From contig NZ_CP018047.1 in NCBI RefSeq assembly GCF_002009175.1, positions 1,054,001 to 1,118,000 of the forward strand: 64,000 nt of DNA, given 5' to 3'. Positions 24,315-32,234 of the stretch are shown here, piece after piece. Numbering within the stretch: position 1 is the first letter of the stretch; each line of letters opens with the position of its first letter. This DNA is from Streptomyces niveus. GTDB lineage: Bacteria; Actinomycetota; Actinomycetes; Streptomycetales; Streptomycetaceae. Under the pieces are notes generated by a model. That model was not told the DNA's origin, ran no database searches, and saw only the letters and a list, made by a program, of their open reading frames with translations. Made by a program: the position numbers and the translations under genes.

Positions 24315-24831
24315 CACCCTCCCGGGCCTCCCGGATTTCCTCGACTTCCTGAACCTCCCGGGCCGGCACCACCGCGGCGTCGGGCGTCAGCGGGAGCAGC
24401 GCCCAGACGATCTTCCCGCCGCTCGCCGTGTGCTCGACGTCGCAGGTGCCGCCCGCCTCCAGGGTGATCTCCCGTACGAGCAGCAGACCGCGCCCGCCGG
24501 TCTGTGCGTAGTCCCGCTCCAGCGGCTTCGGCCGGTAGGGGTGGTTGTCCTCCACGGAGACCCGGATCCAGTCGGCGGCGATGGCGACCTCCACCGCGAC
24601 CTCGGGCGACAGCAGGGCCGCGTGCCGTACGGCGTTGGTCACCAGCTCCGAGACGATCAGCAGCAGCCCCTGCACGATCTCCTCGGACGCGGGGGCGCCC
24701 TGACGCTCCAGCAGGTCGCGTACGGCCCGCCGCGCCTGCGGCACGGAGATCTCGATCGAGGGGGCCGTGAACCGCCAGACCCCTTCGTACGGAAGCGGTC
24801 TGGCCGGGACACTCCCGGGGCTCTCCACCAC
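24289..24831 (-). CDS. RsbW-like ATP-binding regulator (anti-sigma/HATPase)
   Basis: 180-aa GHKL ATPase-fold protein of the small HATPase_c_2 family abundant in Streptomyces. The N-box is LIVSELVTNAVRHA, the G1-like region SVEDNHPYRP (His replaces Gly of DxG) and the G2-like region TGGRGLLLV. There is no sensor or TM region. Such proteins act as anti-sigma kinases or orphan regulators; no anti-sigma antagonist gene is adjacent. The acidic/Arg tail EVQEVEEIREAREG overlaps idi by 26 nt in convergent orientation. Confidence 0.85.
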   Translation of the reverse strand: MVESPGSVPARPLPYEGVWRFTAPSIEISVPQARRAVRDLLERQGAPASEEIVQGLLLIVSELVTNAVRHAALLSPEVAVEVAIAADWIRVSVEDNHPYRPKPLERDYAQTGGRGLLLVREITLEAGGTCDVEHTASGGKIVWALLPLTPDAAVVPAREVQEVEEIREAREGATSPRPTP

Positions 24832-25063
24832 CGCGCACCCACCCTCGGTTCCACAGCGCTCCGTCGCGCTGTTCCTCGGATCCAGAGTCTTGGGAACACG
24901 GCCGCGCCGACAGCCTCACTGAACAGAAGTCAGCGCCTATCGACGGATTGTGTCCGGGTCCTTTCGACCGTGCCTGACGGCTGACCGGTGATGGCGCTTT
25001 CCTGCCCTCTTACCTCCGGGCCTTCGCGATCACAGGTCGCCCCGCCCCGATAGCATCCGGCGC

Positions 25064-25831
25064 ATGGAGCCCACCGAGACCGCGACGCCGCGCCTGGTCA
25101 GCGCCGTCGCCGACGGGGTAGCCACCGTGACCATCACCCGTCCCGCCAAGCACAACGCGCTCACGGCGGACATGTGGCGGGCGCTGCCCGATGTGCTGGC
25201 CCGGATGGCGACGGATCCCGCTGTACGGGCCCTGGTGCTCACCGGCGCCGGCGACTCCTTCAGCGCGGGCGCCGACATCGGGGCGCTGCGCGAGCCCGGT
25301 GACGCGATACAGGATCTCAGCGTGCGTGCCGAGGAGGCGCTGGCCGCGTTCCCCAAGCCGACGCTGGCCGCCGTACGCGGCTACTGCGTGGGCGGCGGCG
25401 CCCAGTTGGCCGTCGCCTGTGATCTGCGGTTCGCTGAGGAGGGCGCGCGGTTCGGGGTCACGCCGGCGAAGCTCGGTGTCGTCTACCGCTCGTCGTCGAC
25501 CCGGCGGCTGGTGTCGCTGGTCGGCCCGTCGACCGCCAAGTATCTGCTGTTCTCCGGGGAGTTGATCGAGACCGGGCGGGCACTGCGGACCGGTCTGGTG
25601 GACGAGGTACTCGCTCCGGGCCAACTGGGCGGGCGGGTGGCCGAGTTCACCCGGATACTGGCCTCCCGTTCACAGCTGACACAGGCGGCGGCGAAGGAGT
25701 ACGCGGCGGGCCGCGAGGACCGGGACGCGTACTGGGACGAGCAGGCGCGCGGCAGCGGGGACCGCGCGGAGGGGGTGGCGGCGTTCCTGGAGCGCAGGAC
25801 ACCGCGCTTCGAATGGACGGTGCGGGACTGA
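25064..25831 (+). CDS. Crotonase-fold (enoyl-CoA hydratase/isomerase family) protein lacking both catalytic Glu
   Basis: 255-aa crotonase-superfamily protein. The CoA-binding/oxyanion segments FSAGADIGAL and RGYCVGGGAQLAVACD are present. In classical hydratases the second has Glu (GGGxEL); here it is Gln. The second catalytic Glu (in QPEIxLG) is replaced within FGVTPAKLGVV. It is therefore unlikely to be a hydratase and may be an isomerase, hydrolase or other CoA enzyme. A TAGCAT hexamer ends 7 nt before the ATG with no clear ribosome site, so the mRNA may be leaderless. Confidence 0.88.
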   Translation: MEPTETATPRLVSAVADGVATVTITRPAKHNALTADMWRALPDVLARMATDPAVRALVLTGAGDSFSAGADIGALREPGDAIQDLSVRAEEALAAFPKPTLAAVRGYCVGGGAQLAVACDLRFAEEGARFGVTPAKLGVVYRSSSTRRLVSLVGPSTAKYLLFSGELIETGRALRTGLVDEVLAPGQLGGRVAEFTRILASRSQLTQAAAKEYAAGREDRDAYWDEQARGSGDRAEGVAAFLERRTPRFEWTVRD

Positions 25832-25842
25832 ACGGCGGGGGC

Positions 25843-25865
25843 TGTCCTTGAATGCCGGACGGGCG
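25843..25865. repeat. Dispersed repeat, divergent copy (GTCCTnAAnGCCGGACGGGC)
   Basis: CTGTCCTTGAATGCCGGACGGGC matches the short repeat also found at 41743, 41822, 41858 and 54223, always between genes. Function unknown. Confidence 0.55.
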
Positions 25866-25899
25866 TACCGGCCCGTCCCGCGCCCCGGGGTTCCCGGCG

Positions 25900-25915
25900 T
25901 ACCGACCAGTCGGTA
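25900..25915. promoter_or_regulatory. Perfect palindromic operator overlapping the SCO6745-family promoter
   Basis: TACCGACCAGTCGGTA has 7-bp perfect arms and a 2-bp spacer, a form typical of TetR-family operators. It overlaps a TAACGT -10-like hexamer (25914-25919) that ends 6 nt before the ATG. The cognate regulator is not in the neighbourhood. Confidence 0.65.
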
Positions 25916-25925
25916 ACGTACCGGC

Positions 25926-26789
25926 ATGACCACTCTCGCCCCGCGCGCCGGACGCAGCTGTCACAACTCCGTCAATCCGCTCCACTCGACCGTCTACTTC
26001 TCCCCGGACCTGGACAAGGAGCTCGCCGGAGTCGGCATCGACGACCCGAGGGCCGCGTACTTCGCCGGGCGTGGCGCCGCGATGGGCGCGGTCGGGCCCG
26101 GCGTGATCGCCGCCGCCTTCTACAACTTCAGCTACGACCTCGTAGCCCGGCACGTCCCCGCCGTCTGGCGCGTCGCCTCGCCCGAGGCCGTGCTCGACGC
26201 CCGGCTGCGCGCCGTGGACTCCACCCTGCGGCGCGTCCTCGGTGAGGAGGCCGTCGCGTCCGACGAGATGGCCGAGGCGGCCCGGCTCGCGCTGCGCGCC
26301 ACCGAGGCGTGCACCCGGCACGCCCGCCCGCTCTACGCCGCGCACGCCGACCTGCCGGTGCCCGAGCAGCCGCACCTGGCCTACTGGCACGCGGCCACAC
26401 TGCTGCGCGAACACCGCGGCGACGGCCACCTCGCCGCGCTGCTGTCCGCCGGGCTCGACCCGGTCGAGGCGCTCGTCAGCCACACGGCGACCGGCAAGGG
26501 CATGTCCCCGCGCTGGGTGCTCGGCACCCGGGGCTGGCACCGTACGGACTGGGACGCCGCGGCCGGCCGGCTGCGGGAGCGTGGGCTGCTCGACGGTGAG
26601 GGCGAGCTGACCGCGGCGGGGACCGCGCTCCGCGCCGAGCTGGAGGAGCACACGGACCGTCTCGACAGCGCCCCGTACGAGCATCTGGGCGCCGAAGGGG
26701 TGGAGCGGCTGACCGAACTGGCACGCGGATTCCTAGCGGCCGCGGTCGGCGCCGGCGGCTTCCCGGACGATCTCATCGGGAAGGGCTGA
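25926..26789 (+). CDS. SCO6745-family (SalK-like) protein
   Basis: 287-aa soluble protein of the actinobacterial SCO6745/SalK family, function not established. The N-terminal Cys/His segment GRSCHNSVNPLHSTVYFSP, the GRGAAMGAVGPGVIAAAFYNFS core and PHLAYWHAATLLREHRGDGHLAAL are family features. The C-terminal region (WDAAAGRLRERGLLDGEGELT) looks winged-helix-like. There is no ribosome site before the ATG, and the -10-like TAACGT lies 6 nt upstream, so a leaderless transcript under palindromic control is likely. It stands alone between the crotonase and the LPFR small protein. Confidence 0.85.
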   Translation: MTTLAPRAGRSCHNSVNPLHSTVYFSPDLDKELAGVGIDDPRAAYFAGRGAAMGAVGPGVIAAAFYNFSYDLVARHVPAVWRVASPEAVLDARLRAVDSTLRRVLGEEAVASDEMAEAARLALRATEACTRHARPLYAAHADLPVPEQPHLAYWHAATLLREHRGDGHLAALLSAGLDPVEALVSHTATGKGMSPRWVLGTRGWHRTDWDAAAGRLRERGLLDGEGELTAAGTALRAELEEHTDRLDSAPYEHLGAEGVERLTELARGFLAAAVGAGGFPDDLIGKG

Positions 26790-26879
26790 CCGGGCCGACG
26801 TTTGCGGGGGCGGTGAGCGGCAAACCGCAGAGTGCGGGTCGGCAAGGCAGACCCGCACGTCTACCAGGAGGTTTCCGTC

Positions 26880-27011
26880 ATGCGTGCCATCGCAGATGCA
26901 CTTCGCGCCGTCGGTGGAGCGATCGCCACCGTGGTCACGCTGCCGTTCCGGCTCGTCGCCAAGCTGTTCGGCGGCGCCTCGCGCGGCGGTGGCCGCGCCC
27001 GCCGCGTCTGA
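26880..27011 (+). CDS. LPFR-motif small protein (43 aa)
   Basis: ATG with an ideal AGGAGG site 8 nt upstream encodes a 43-residue peptide: an amphipathic helix MRAIADALRAVGGAIATVV, then TLPFRLVAKLFGG and a basic Arg-rich tail. The LPFR motif is seen in a conserved streptomycete small-protein family. The hydrophobic/cationic pattern suggests membrane-surface association. It lies immediately before tex on the same strand and is easily missed because a longer frame overlaps it. Function unknown. Confidence 0.75.
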   Translation: MRAIADALRAVGGAIATVVTLPFRLVAKLFGGASRGGGRARRV

Positions 27012-27126
27012 CCCGTCGCACCACGCCACGACGTCGCCGATGGAGAGGGCGCGCGACACGGCACCCGGCCACCCGGCACAATGCAGGCACAAGCACAGCC
27101 AGCACGAGAGCCGAGTCGGGGAGAAC

Positions 27127-29499
27127 GTGACGACGTCCATCGAAGGCAGGATCGCCGAGGAACTCGGCGTACGCGAGCGGCAGGTGAAGGCGGCCGTCGA
27201 GCTGCTGGACGGCGGATCGACCGTGCCGTTCATCGCCCGCTACCGCAAGGAAGCGACCGAGATGCTCGACGACGCGCAGCTGCGCACGCTCGAGGAGCGG
27301 CTGCGCTACCTGCGTGAACTCGAAGAGCGCCGGGCGGCGATCCTGGAGTCCGTACGGGAACAGGGCAAGCTGGACGAGGCTCTGGAGGCGCGGATCCGGG
27401 CCGCCGACACCAAGTCGCGGCTCGAGGACATCTATCTGCCGTTCAAGCCCAAGCGGCGTACGAAGGCGCAGATCGCCCGCGAGGCCGGGCTCGAACCGCT
27501 CGCCGGCGGCCTGCTCGACGATCCGTCGGTGGATCCCCTGACCGCAGCGGCGGCGTTCGTCGACGCCGACAAGGGTGTGACCGACGCCGCCGCCGCGCTG
27601 GACGGCGCCCGTGCCATCCTCACCGAGCGCTTCTCCGAGGACGCCGACCTCATCGGTGAGCTGCGGGAGCGCATGTGGACGCGCGGCCGGCTCACGGCGA
27701 AGGTCCGCGAGGGCAAGGGCAACGCCACCGAGGGACCCGCCGCCAAGTTCGCGGACTACTTCGACTTCGCCGAGCCCTTCACCGCGCTTCCCTCGCACCG
27801 CATGCTCGCGCTCTTCCGTGGCGAGAAGGAGGAGGTCCTGGACCTCAGCCTGGAGCCGGAGGCCGCCGGTGCCGACGAGCAGCCGGGGCCGAGCGGTTAC
27901 GAGAACATGGTCGCCCGTCGCTTCGGTGTCGCCGATCGCGGCCGGCCCGGCGACAAGTGGCTGGGCGACACGGTCCGTTGGGCCTGGCGCACCCGGATCC
28001 TCGTCCACCTCGGTATCGACCTGCGCCTTCGGCTGCGCACCGCCGCCGAGGACGAGGCGGTACGGGTCTTCGCGTCGAACCTGCGCGATCTGCTGCTGGC
28101 CGCGCCCGCGGGCACGCGCGCCACGCTGGGGCTCGACCCCGGGTTCCGTACGGGCGTCAAGGTCGCCGTGGTCGACTCGACGGGCAAGGTCGTCGGCATC
28201 GACACGATCTATCCGCACGTCCCGGCGAACAAGTGGGACGAGTCCCTGGCGAAGCTCGCGCGGCTCTGCGCCGAGCACTCCGTCGACCTGATCGCCATCG
28301 GCAACGGCACGGCGTCCCGCGAGACGGACAAGCTGGCGGGCGAACTGATCGCGAAGCACCCGGAGTTGAAGCTCACGAAGGTGATGGTCTCGGAGGCGGG
28401 CGCCTCCGTGTACTCCGCCTCCGCGTTCGCCTCCCAGGAGCTGCCCGACCTCGACGTTTCGATCCGGGGCGCCGTCTCGATCGCCCGGCGCCTCCAGGAC
28501 CCGCTCGCCGAGCTGGTGAAGATCGACCCGAAGTCCATCGGTGTCGGCCAGTACCAGCACGACCTGTCCGAGGTGAAGCTCTCGCGCTCGCTCGACGCCG
28601 TCGTTGAGGACTGTGTGAACGGCGTCGGTGTCGACGTCAACACCGCGTCCGCGCCGCTGCTTTCGCGGGTGTCCGGCATCGGCGCCGGTCTCGCCGAGAA
28701 CATCGTCTCCCACCGCGACTCCAACGGGCCGTTCCGCTCCCGTCGGGCGCTGAAGGACGTGGCGCGGCTGGGGCCGAAGGCGTACGAGCAGTGCGCGGGC
28801 TTCCTGCGCATCCGGGACGGTGACGATCCGCTGGACGCGTCGTCCGTCCACCCGGAGGCGTACCCGGTGGTCCGCGCGATGGTGAAGACGACGGGCAGCG
28901 AGGTCGCGGCGCTGATGGGCAACGCGGGGGCGCTGCGCTCGCTGCGCCCCGCCGACTACGTGAGCGACGCGTTCGGGCTGCCGACCGTCACGGACATCCT
29001 GCGCGAGCTGGAGAAGCCGGGGCGGGACCCGCGACCGGCCTTCAAGACGGCGACGTTCAAGGACGGTGTCGAGAAGATCGGCGATCTCGCCGCCGGGATG
29101 GTGCTGGAGGGCGTGGTCACGAACGTCGCGGCGTTCGGGGCGTTCGTGGACGTCGGCGTGCATCAGGACGGTCTGGTGCACGTGTCCGCGATGTCGAAGA
29201 CGTTCGTGAAGGACCCGCGGGATGTCGTGAAGCCCGGCGACGTGGTGAAGGTGAAGGTGCGGGAGGTCGACATCCCGCGCAAACGGATCTCGCTGACGCT
29301 GCGGCTGGACGACGAGGCGGAGCCGGGCGACGGCGCCGACCGGGCTCCGCAGCAGCGTCGCGGCGGCGGTGGTGGCGCCGGTAAGCAGCGCGGCGACCGC
29401 GGCGCGAAGCGCCAGGCACCATCAAAGCAACAGCCGAAGCCGGCCCCGGCGAACAGCGCGATGGCCGACGCACTGCGGAGAGCGGGTCTCGGCGGCTGA
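27127..29499 (+). CDS. tex: Tex-family RNA-binding transcription accessory protein
   Basis: 790-aa Tex/SPT6-like protein. In order: the N-terminal Tex helical domain (VPFIARYRKEATEMLDDAQL), a YqgF/RNase H-like core (TLGLDPGFRTGVKVAVVD), helix-hairpin-helix units (GVGVDVNTASAPLLSRVSGI; SRRALKDVARLGPKAYEQC), and a C-terminal S1 RNA-binding domain (VLEGVVTNVAAFGAFVDVG) followed by a Gly/Arg/Lys-rich disordered tail. The start is GTG 27127 after GGGGAG. It acts on nucleic acids and transcription in the cytoplasm. A strong terminator follows. Full family length. Confidence 0.95.
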   Translation: MTTSIEGRIAEELGVRERQVKAAVELLDGGSTVPFIARYRKEATEMLDDAQLRTLEERLRYLRELEERRAAILESVREQGKLDEALEARIRAADTKSRLEDIYLPFKPKRRTKAQIAREAGLEPLAGGLLDDPSVDPLTAAAAFVDADKGVTDAAAALDGARAILTERFSEDADLIGELRERMWTRGRLTAKVREGKGNATEGPAAKFADYFDFAEPFTALPSHRMLALFRGEKEEVLDLSLEPEAAGADEQPGPSGYENMVARRFGVADRGRPGDKWLGDTVRWAWRTRILVHLGIDLRLRLRTAAEDEAVRVFASNLRDLLLAAPAGTRATLGLDPGFRTGVKVAVVDSTGKVVGIDTIYPHVPANKWDESLAKLARLCAEHSVDLIAIGNGTASRETDKLAGELIAKHPELKLTKVMVSEAGASVYSASAFASQELPDLDVSIRGAVSIARRLQDPLAELVKIDPKSIGVGQYQHDLSEVKLSRSLDAVVEDCVNGVGVDVNTASAPLLSRVSGIGAGLAENIVSHRDSNGPFRSRRALKDVARLGPKAYEQCAGFLRIRDGDDPLDASSVHPEAYPVVRAMVKTTGSEVAALMGNAGALRSLRPADYVSDAFGLPTVTDILRELEKPGRDPRPAFKTATFKDGVEKIGDLAAGMVLEGVVTNVAAFGAFVDVGVHQDGLVHVSAMSKTFVKDPRDVVKPGDVVKVKVREVDIPRKRISLTLRLDDEAEPGDGADRAPQQRRGGGGGAGKQRGDRGAKRQAPSKQQPKPAPANSAMADALRRAGLGG

Positions 29500-29510
29500 G
29501 CGCCGCTTGC

Positions 29511-29552
29511 GCGATGGCACCGGTCCGACATGTGTCGGACCGGCGCCATCGC
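29511..29552 (+). terminator. tex terminator (near-perfect 20-bp hairpin)
   Basis: Arms GCGATGGCACCGGTCCGACA and TGTCGGACCGGCGCCATCGC with a single A/C mismatch and a 2-nt turn, 12 nt after the tex stop. One of the strongest hairpins in the window. Confidence 0.85.
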
Positions 29553-29582
29553 CTCGCGGCCGGTGCCCGGGCGGTACGGCGC

Positions 29583-29866
29583 CCGCCCACAACCGGGCCG
29601 TAGCCACCCCGGTCCCGTAAGGACCAACCGGTCAACGGACCGGCACCGTCGCCCGCCAGCCAACGGGGACGATGTCCCGCCGGTACGACGCGAAGCCCGC
29701 CCGCACACGGGCGGTGGGCCGAGCGGGCCGAGCGGCACGCAGACAGCGTCTGCCGGACCGGCGCCGTCGCCCCACAGCCAACGGGGACGACGCCCCGCCG
29801 GTACGACGCCCCGCCCACGACCGGGCCGCGCGGCACTTCGGTCCCGGAGGGACCAACCGGTCGCCG
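29583..29866. repeat. Duplicated intergenic segments downstream of tex
   Basis: Two interleaved repeat types occur twice each. Type A, about 50 nt with CGCCCACnACCGGGCCG ... GGTCCCnnnnGGACCAACCGGT, lies at ~29583-29632 and ~29811-29862. Type B, about 55 nt with GGACCGGCnCCGTCGCCC and CAGCCAACGGGGACGA ... GCCGGTACGACGC, lies at ~29637-29691 and ~29755-29809. Several contain hairpins. This non-coding, imperfectly duplicated block separates tex from the convergent ABC-F gene; no gene is supported in 29553-29878. Confidence 0.6.
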
Positions 29867-29878
29867 GGCCGGCGGGCC

Positions 29879-31522
29879 TCAGGACTCCGTCACCTTGCCC
29901 CCCGCGACCTCGATCCGGCGGTCCGTGCGGACCGAGCCCAGCATGCGGCGGTCGTGTGTGACCAGGAGCAGCGTGCCATCGTAGGAGTCGAGCGCCGATT
30001 CCAGTTGTTCGATCGCCGCCAGGTCGAGATGGTTCGTCGGCTCGTCCAGCACCAGCAGGTTCACTCCCCGGCCCTGGAGCAGCGCGAGGGCCGCGCGGGT
30101 GCGTTCGCCCGGGGAGAGTGTCGTCGCCGGGCGCAGCACATGCGCCGCCTTGAGGCCGAACTTGGCCAGCAGCGTGCGGACTTCGGCCGGCTCCGTGTCC
30201 GGTACGGCCGCGCAGAACGCCTCCAGCAGGGTCTCCGTACCGTGGAACAGCGCGCGGGCCTGGTCGACCTCGCCGACCACCACGCCCGAGCCGAGCGAGG
30301 CCGCTCCCGCGTCGGGTGACAGCCTTCCCAGCAGGAGCGCCAGCAGGGTGGACTTGCCCGCGCCGTTCGCGCCGGTGATGGCTACCCGGTCCGCCCAGTC
30401 GATCTGGAGCGAGGCGGGCCCGAAGTGGAAGTCGCCGCGCCGGACTTCGGCGCCGTTGAGGGTCGCGACGACCGATCCGGAGCGCGGGGCGGACGCGATC
30501 TCCATCTGGAGCTCCCACTCCTTGCGGGGCTCGTCCACGGCCTCGGCGTCCAGCCGTTCGATCAGGCGCTGGGTCTGGCGGGCCTTCGCGGCCTGCTTCT
30601 CGCTCGCCTCGGAGCGGAACTTACGGCCGATCTTGTCGTTGTCCGTGGCCTTGCGGCGCGCGTTCTTGACGCCCTTGTCCATCCAGGAGCGCTGCGTCTG
30701 GGCCCGGCCCTGGAGGGCCGAGCGCTTGTCGGCGTACTCGTCGTACTCCTCACGCGCGTGCTGCCGGGCCCGCTCGCGCTCCTCCAGATACGCCGTGTAG
30801 CCGCCGCCGAAGAGATTGACCTGCTGCTGCGCCAGGTCGAGTTCGAGGACCTTGGTGACGGTGCGGGTGAGGAATTCGCGGTCGTGGCTGACGAGGACGG
30901 TGCCGGCGCGCAGGCCCGTGACGAAGGATTCGAGACGTTCGAGTCCGTCGAGGTCGAGGTCGTTCGTCGGCTCGTCCAGGAGGAAGACGTCGTAACGGGA
31001 CAGCAGCAGGGACGCCAGGCCCGCGCGCGCCGCCTCGCCGCCGGAGAGCGCCGTCATCGGCTGGTCGAGCCCGACGGTCAGACCGAGGGACGCGGCCACC
31101 TCCTCGGCGCGCTCGTCGAGGTCGGCGCCGCCGAGCCCGAGCCAGCGCTCCAGGCCCACGGCGTACGCGTCGTCGGCGCCGGGCGCGCCGTCGACGAGCG
31201 CCTGGGTGGCCACGTCGAGGGTCGCCTGGGCGTCGGTGACGCCCGTACGCCGGGAGAGGAAGTCCCGTACGGATTCGCCGGGGTGGCGCTCGGGCTCCTG
31301 CGGGAGGTGGCCCACGGTGGCGGTGGGCGGGGAGAGGCTCAGCGCCCCGTCCTCGGGCGTGTCGAGCCCGGCGAGCAGCCGGAGCAGGGTCGACTTCCCG
31401 GCTCCGTTGACCCCGACGAGCCCGATCACGTCGCCGGGCGCGACGACGAGGTCGAGCCCGGCGAAGAGTGAGCGGTCGCCGTGTCCTGCGGCGAGATTCT
31501 TGGCGACGAGAGTGGCAGTCAT
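29879..31522 (-). CDS. ABC-F family ribosome-associated ATPase
   Basis: Soluble protein (547 aa from ATG 31522) with two ABC ATPase domains and no TM segment. Walker A motifs are GVNGAGKST and GANGAGKST, signatures LSGGEAARAG and LSPGERTRAA, and Walker B plus switch VFLLDEPTNDLDL / LLVLDEPTNHLDL. The P-site linker between them is Arg/Lys/Gln-rich (SWMDKGVKNARRKATDND). ABC-F proteins bind the ribosomal E site and rescue or protect translation. MTATLVAKN is the usual beginning; a GTG at 31567 overlapping the upstream stop (GTGA) could add 15 residues. It is likely co-transcribed with the TrmH-like gene. Confidence 0.92.
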   Translation of the reverse strand: MTATLVAKNLAAGHGDRSLFAGLDLVVAPGDVIGLVGVNGAGKSTLLRLLAGLDTPEDGALSLSPPTATVGHLPQEPERHPGESVRDFLSRRTGVTDAQATLDVATQALVDGAPGADDAYAVGLERWLGLGGADLDERAEEVAASLGLTVGLDQPMTALSGGEAARAGLASLLLSRYDVFLLDEPTNDLDLDGLERLESFVTGLRAGTVLVSHDREFLTRTVTKVLELDLAQQQVNLFGGGYTAYLEERERARQHAREEYDEYADKRSALQGRAQTQRSWMDKGVKNARRKATDNDKIGRKFRSEASEKQAAKARQTQRLIERLDAEAVDEPRKEWELQMEIASAPRSGSVVATLNGAEVRRGDFHFGPASLQIDWADRVAITGANGAGKSTLLALLLGRLSPDAGAASLGSGVVVGEVDQARALFHGTETLLEAFCAAVPDTEPAEVRTLLAKFGLKAAHVLRPATTLSPGERTRAALALLQGRGVNLLVLDEPTNHLDLAAIEQLESALDSYDGTLLLVTHDRRMLGSVRTDRRIEVAGGKVTES

Positions 31523-31563
31523 CAGACCGTCGATTCTAGGGCTTGGAAACGTGGGGGCCGTGG

Positions 31564-32079
31564 TCACAGCAGGCCGGCCAGTCTGTAGAGGGCCAGGCTG
31601 CCGGCGACGGCGACGTTGAGGCTGGCGCCGGTGCCGATCATGGGGATCTCCACGCAGGTGTCCAGCAGGTCGAGCGCTTCTGGCGGGATGCCCTGCTGTT
31701 CGTGGCCCAGGACCATCACGGTGCGTCGCCGGGCGGCGGGGAGGTCCGCCAGGCGTACGGCCTCGTCCGCGAGTTCGACCCCTACGATGTGCGCGCCCCC
31801 CTCACGCTGCCGGGCGAGCCAGCCGAGCGGATCGCCCGTCCAGTGCACGCACAGGGGTCTGCGCAGGGTGTTGCCGCGCGCCAGTGCCTCCGGGACCCAT
31901 GGGAACCGCGGCAGGGCGAGGCACGCGCCGACGGCGTCGCAGGTACGGGCGAGGGTGCCGAGGTTGGCTCCGTGCAGGGGCCACAGCGGCGCCGCGTAGA
32001 GGTGGTCCCAGCAGGAGTGCCCGCGTGGGCGGCGGCTGCGGCGCAGTTCCGCGGGTGTACGGGCGCGGATCGCGGTCAT
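31564..32079 (-). CDS. TrmH/SpoU-family RNA 2'-O-methyltransferase
   Basis: SPOUT methyltransferase (171 aa from ATG 32079) with the knot motifs ANLGTLARTCDAVGA, VMVLGHEQQGIPPEAL and IPMIGTGASLNVAVAGSLALYRL, the last being the SAM-binding SLNVxVA trefoil loop. It probably methylates rRNA or tRNA; the target is unknown. A GTG at 32205 would add a Pro-rich 42-residue N-terminus that looks non-native and nearly reaches the divergent gene, so I prefer 32079 despite a poor ribosome site. It lies upstream of the ABC-F gene, a translation-related pairing. Confidence 0.85.
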   Translation of the reverse strand: MTAIRARTPAELRRSRRPRGHSCWDHLYAAPLWPLHGANLGTLARTCDAVGACLALPRFPWVPEALARGNTLRRPLCVHWTGDPLGWLARQREGGAHIVGVELADEAVRLADLPAARRRTVMVLGHEQQGIPPEALDLLDTCVEIPMIGTGASLNVAVAGSLALYRLAGLL

Positions 32080-32234
32080 CGGCGCGGGACGCCCGGCCTC
32101 CGGGGCTCTGAAGTCTTCTGGTTCAAGTGGGAGGGCGATTCGCGGCTCGCCGGGGCCATCGTCGGGTTGGGTCGAGGATGGCCCCTGGGGCGGGGGGATG
32201 TCCACCGGATTCCGTCTCGGCTACCGTCCCGGAC

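Noticed and set aside
26935..29181. 748-codon minus-strand frame opposite tex
   Set aside because: Antisense shadow of tex, with low-complexity Arg/His/Glu composition and no domain.
29163..30518. Minus-strand frame bridging the tex 3' end, repeats and the ABC-F 3' end
   Set aside because: It runs through a terminator and repeats and out of frame through the ABC-F gene; no plausible protein.
31523..31567. Extended N-terminus of the ABC-F protein from GTG 31567
   Set aside because: The GTGA overlap is attractive, but the added residues are Pro/Thr-rich and unlike the family start; kept only as an alternative.
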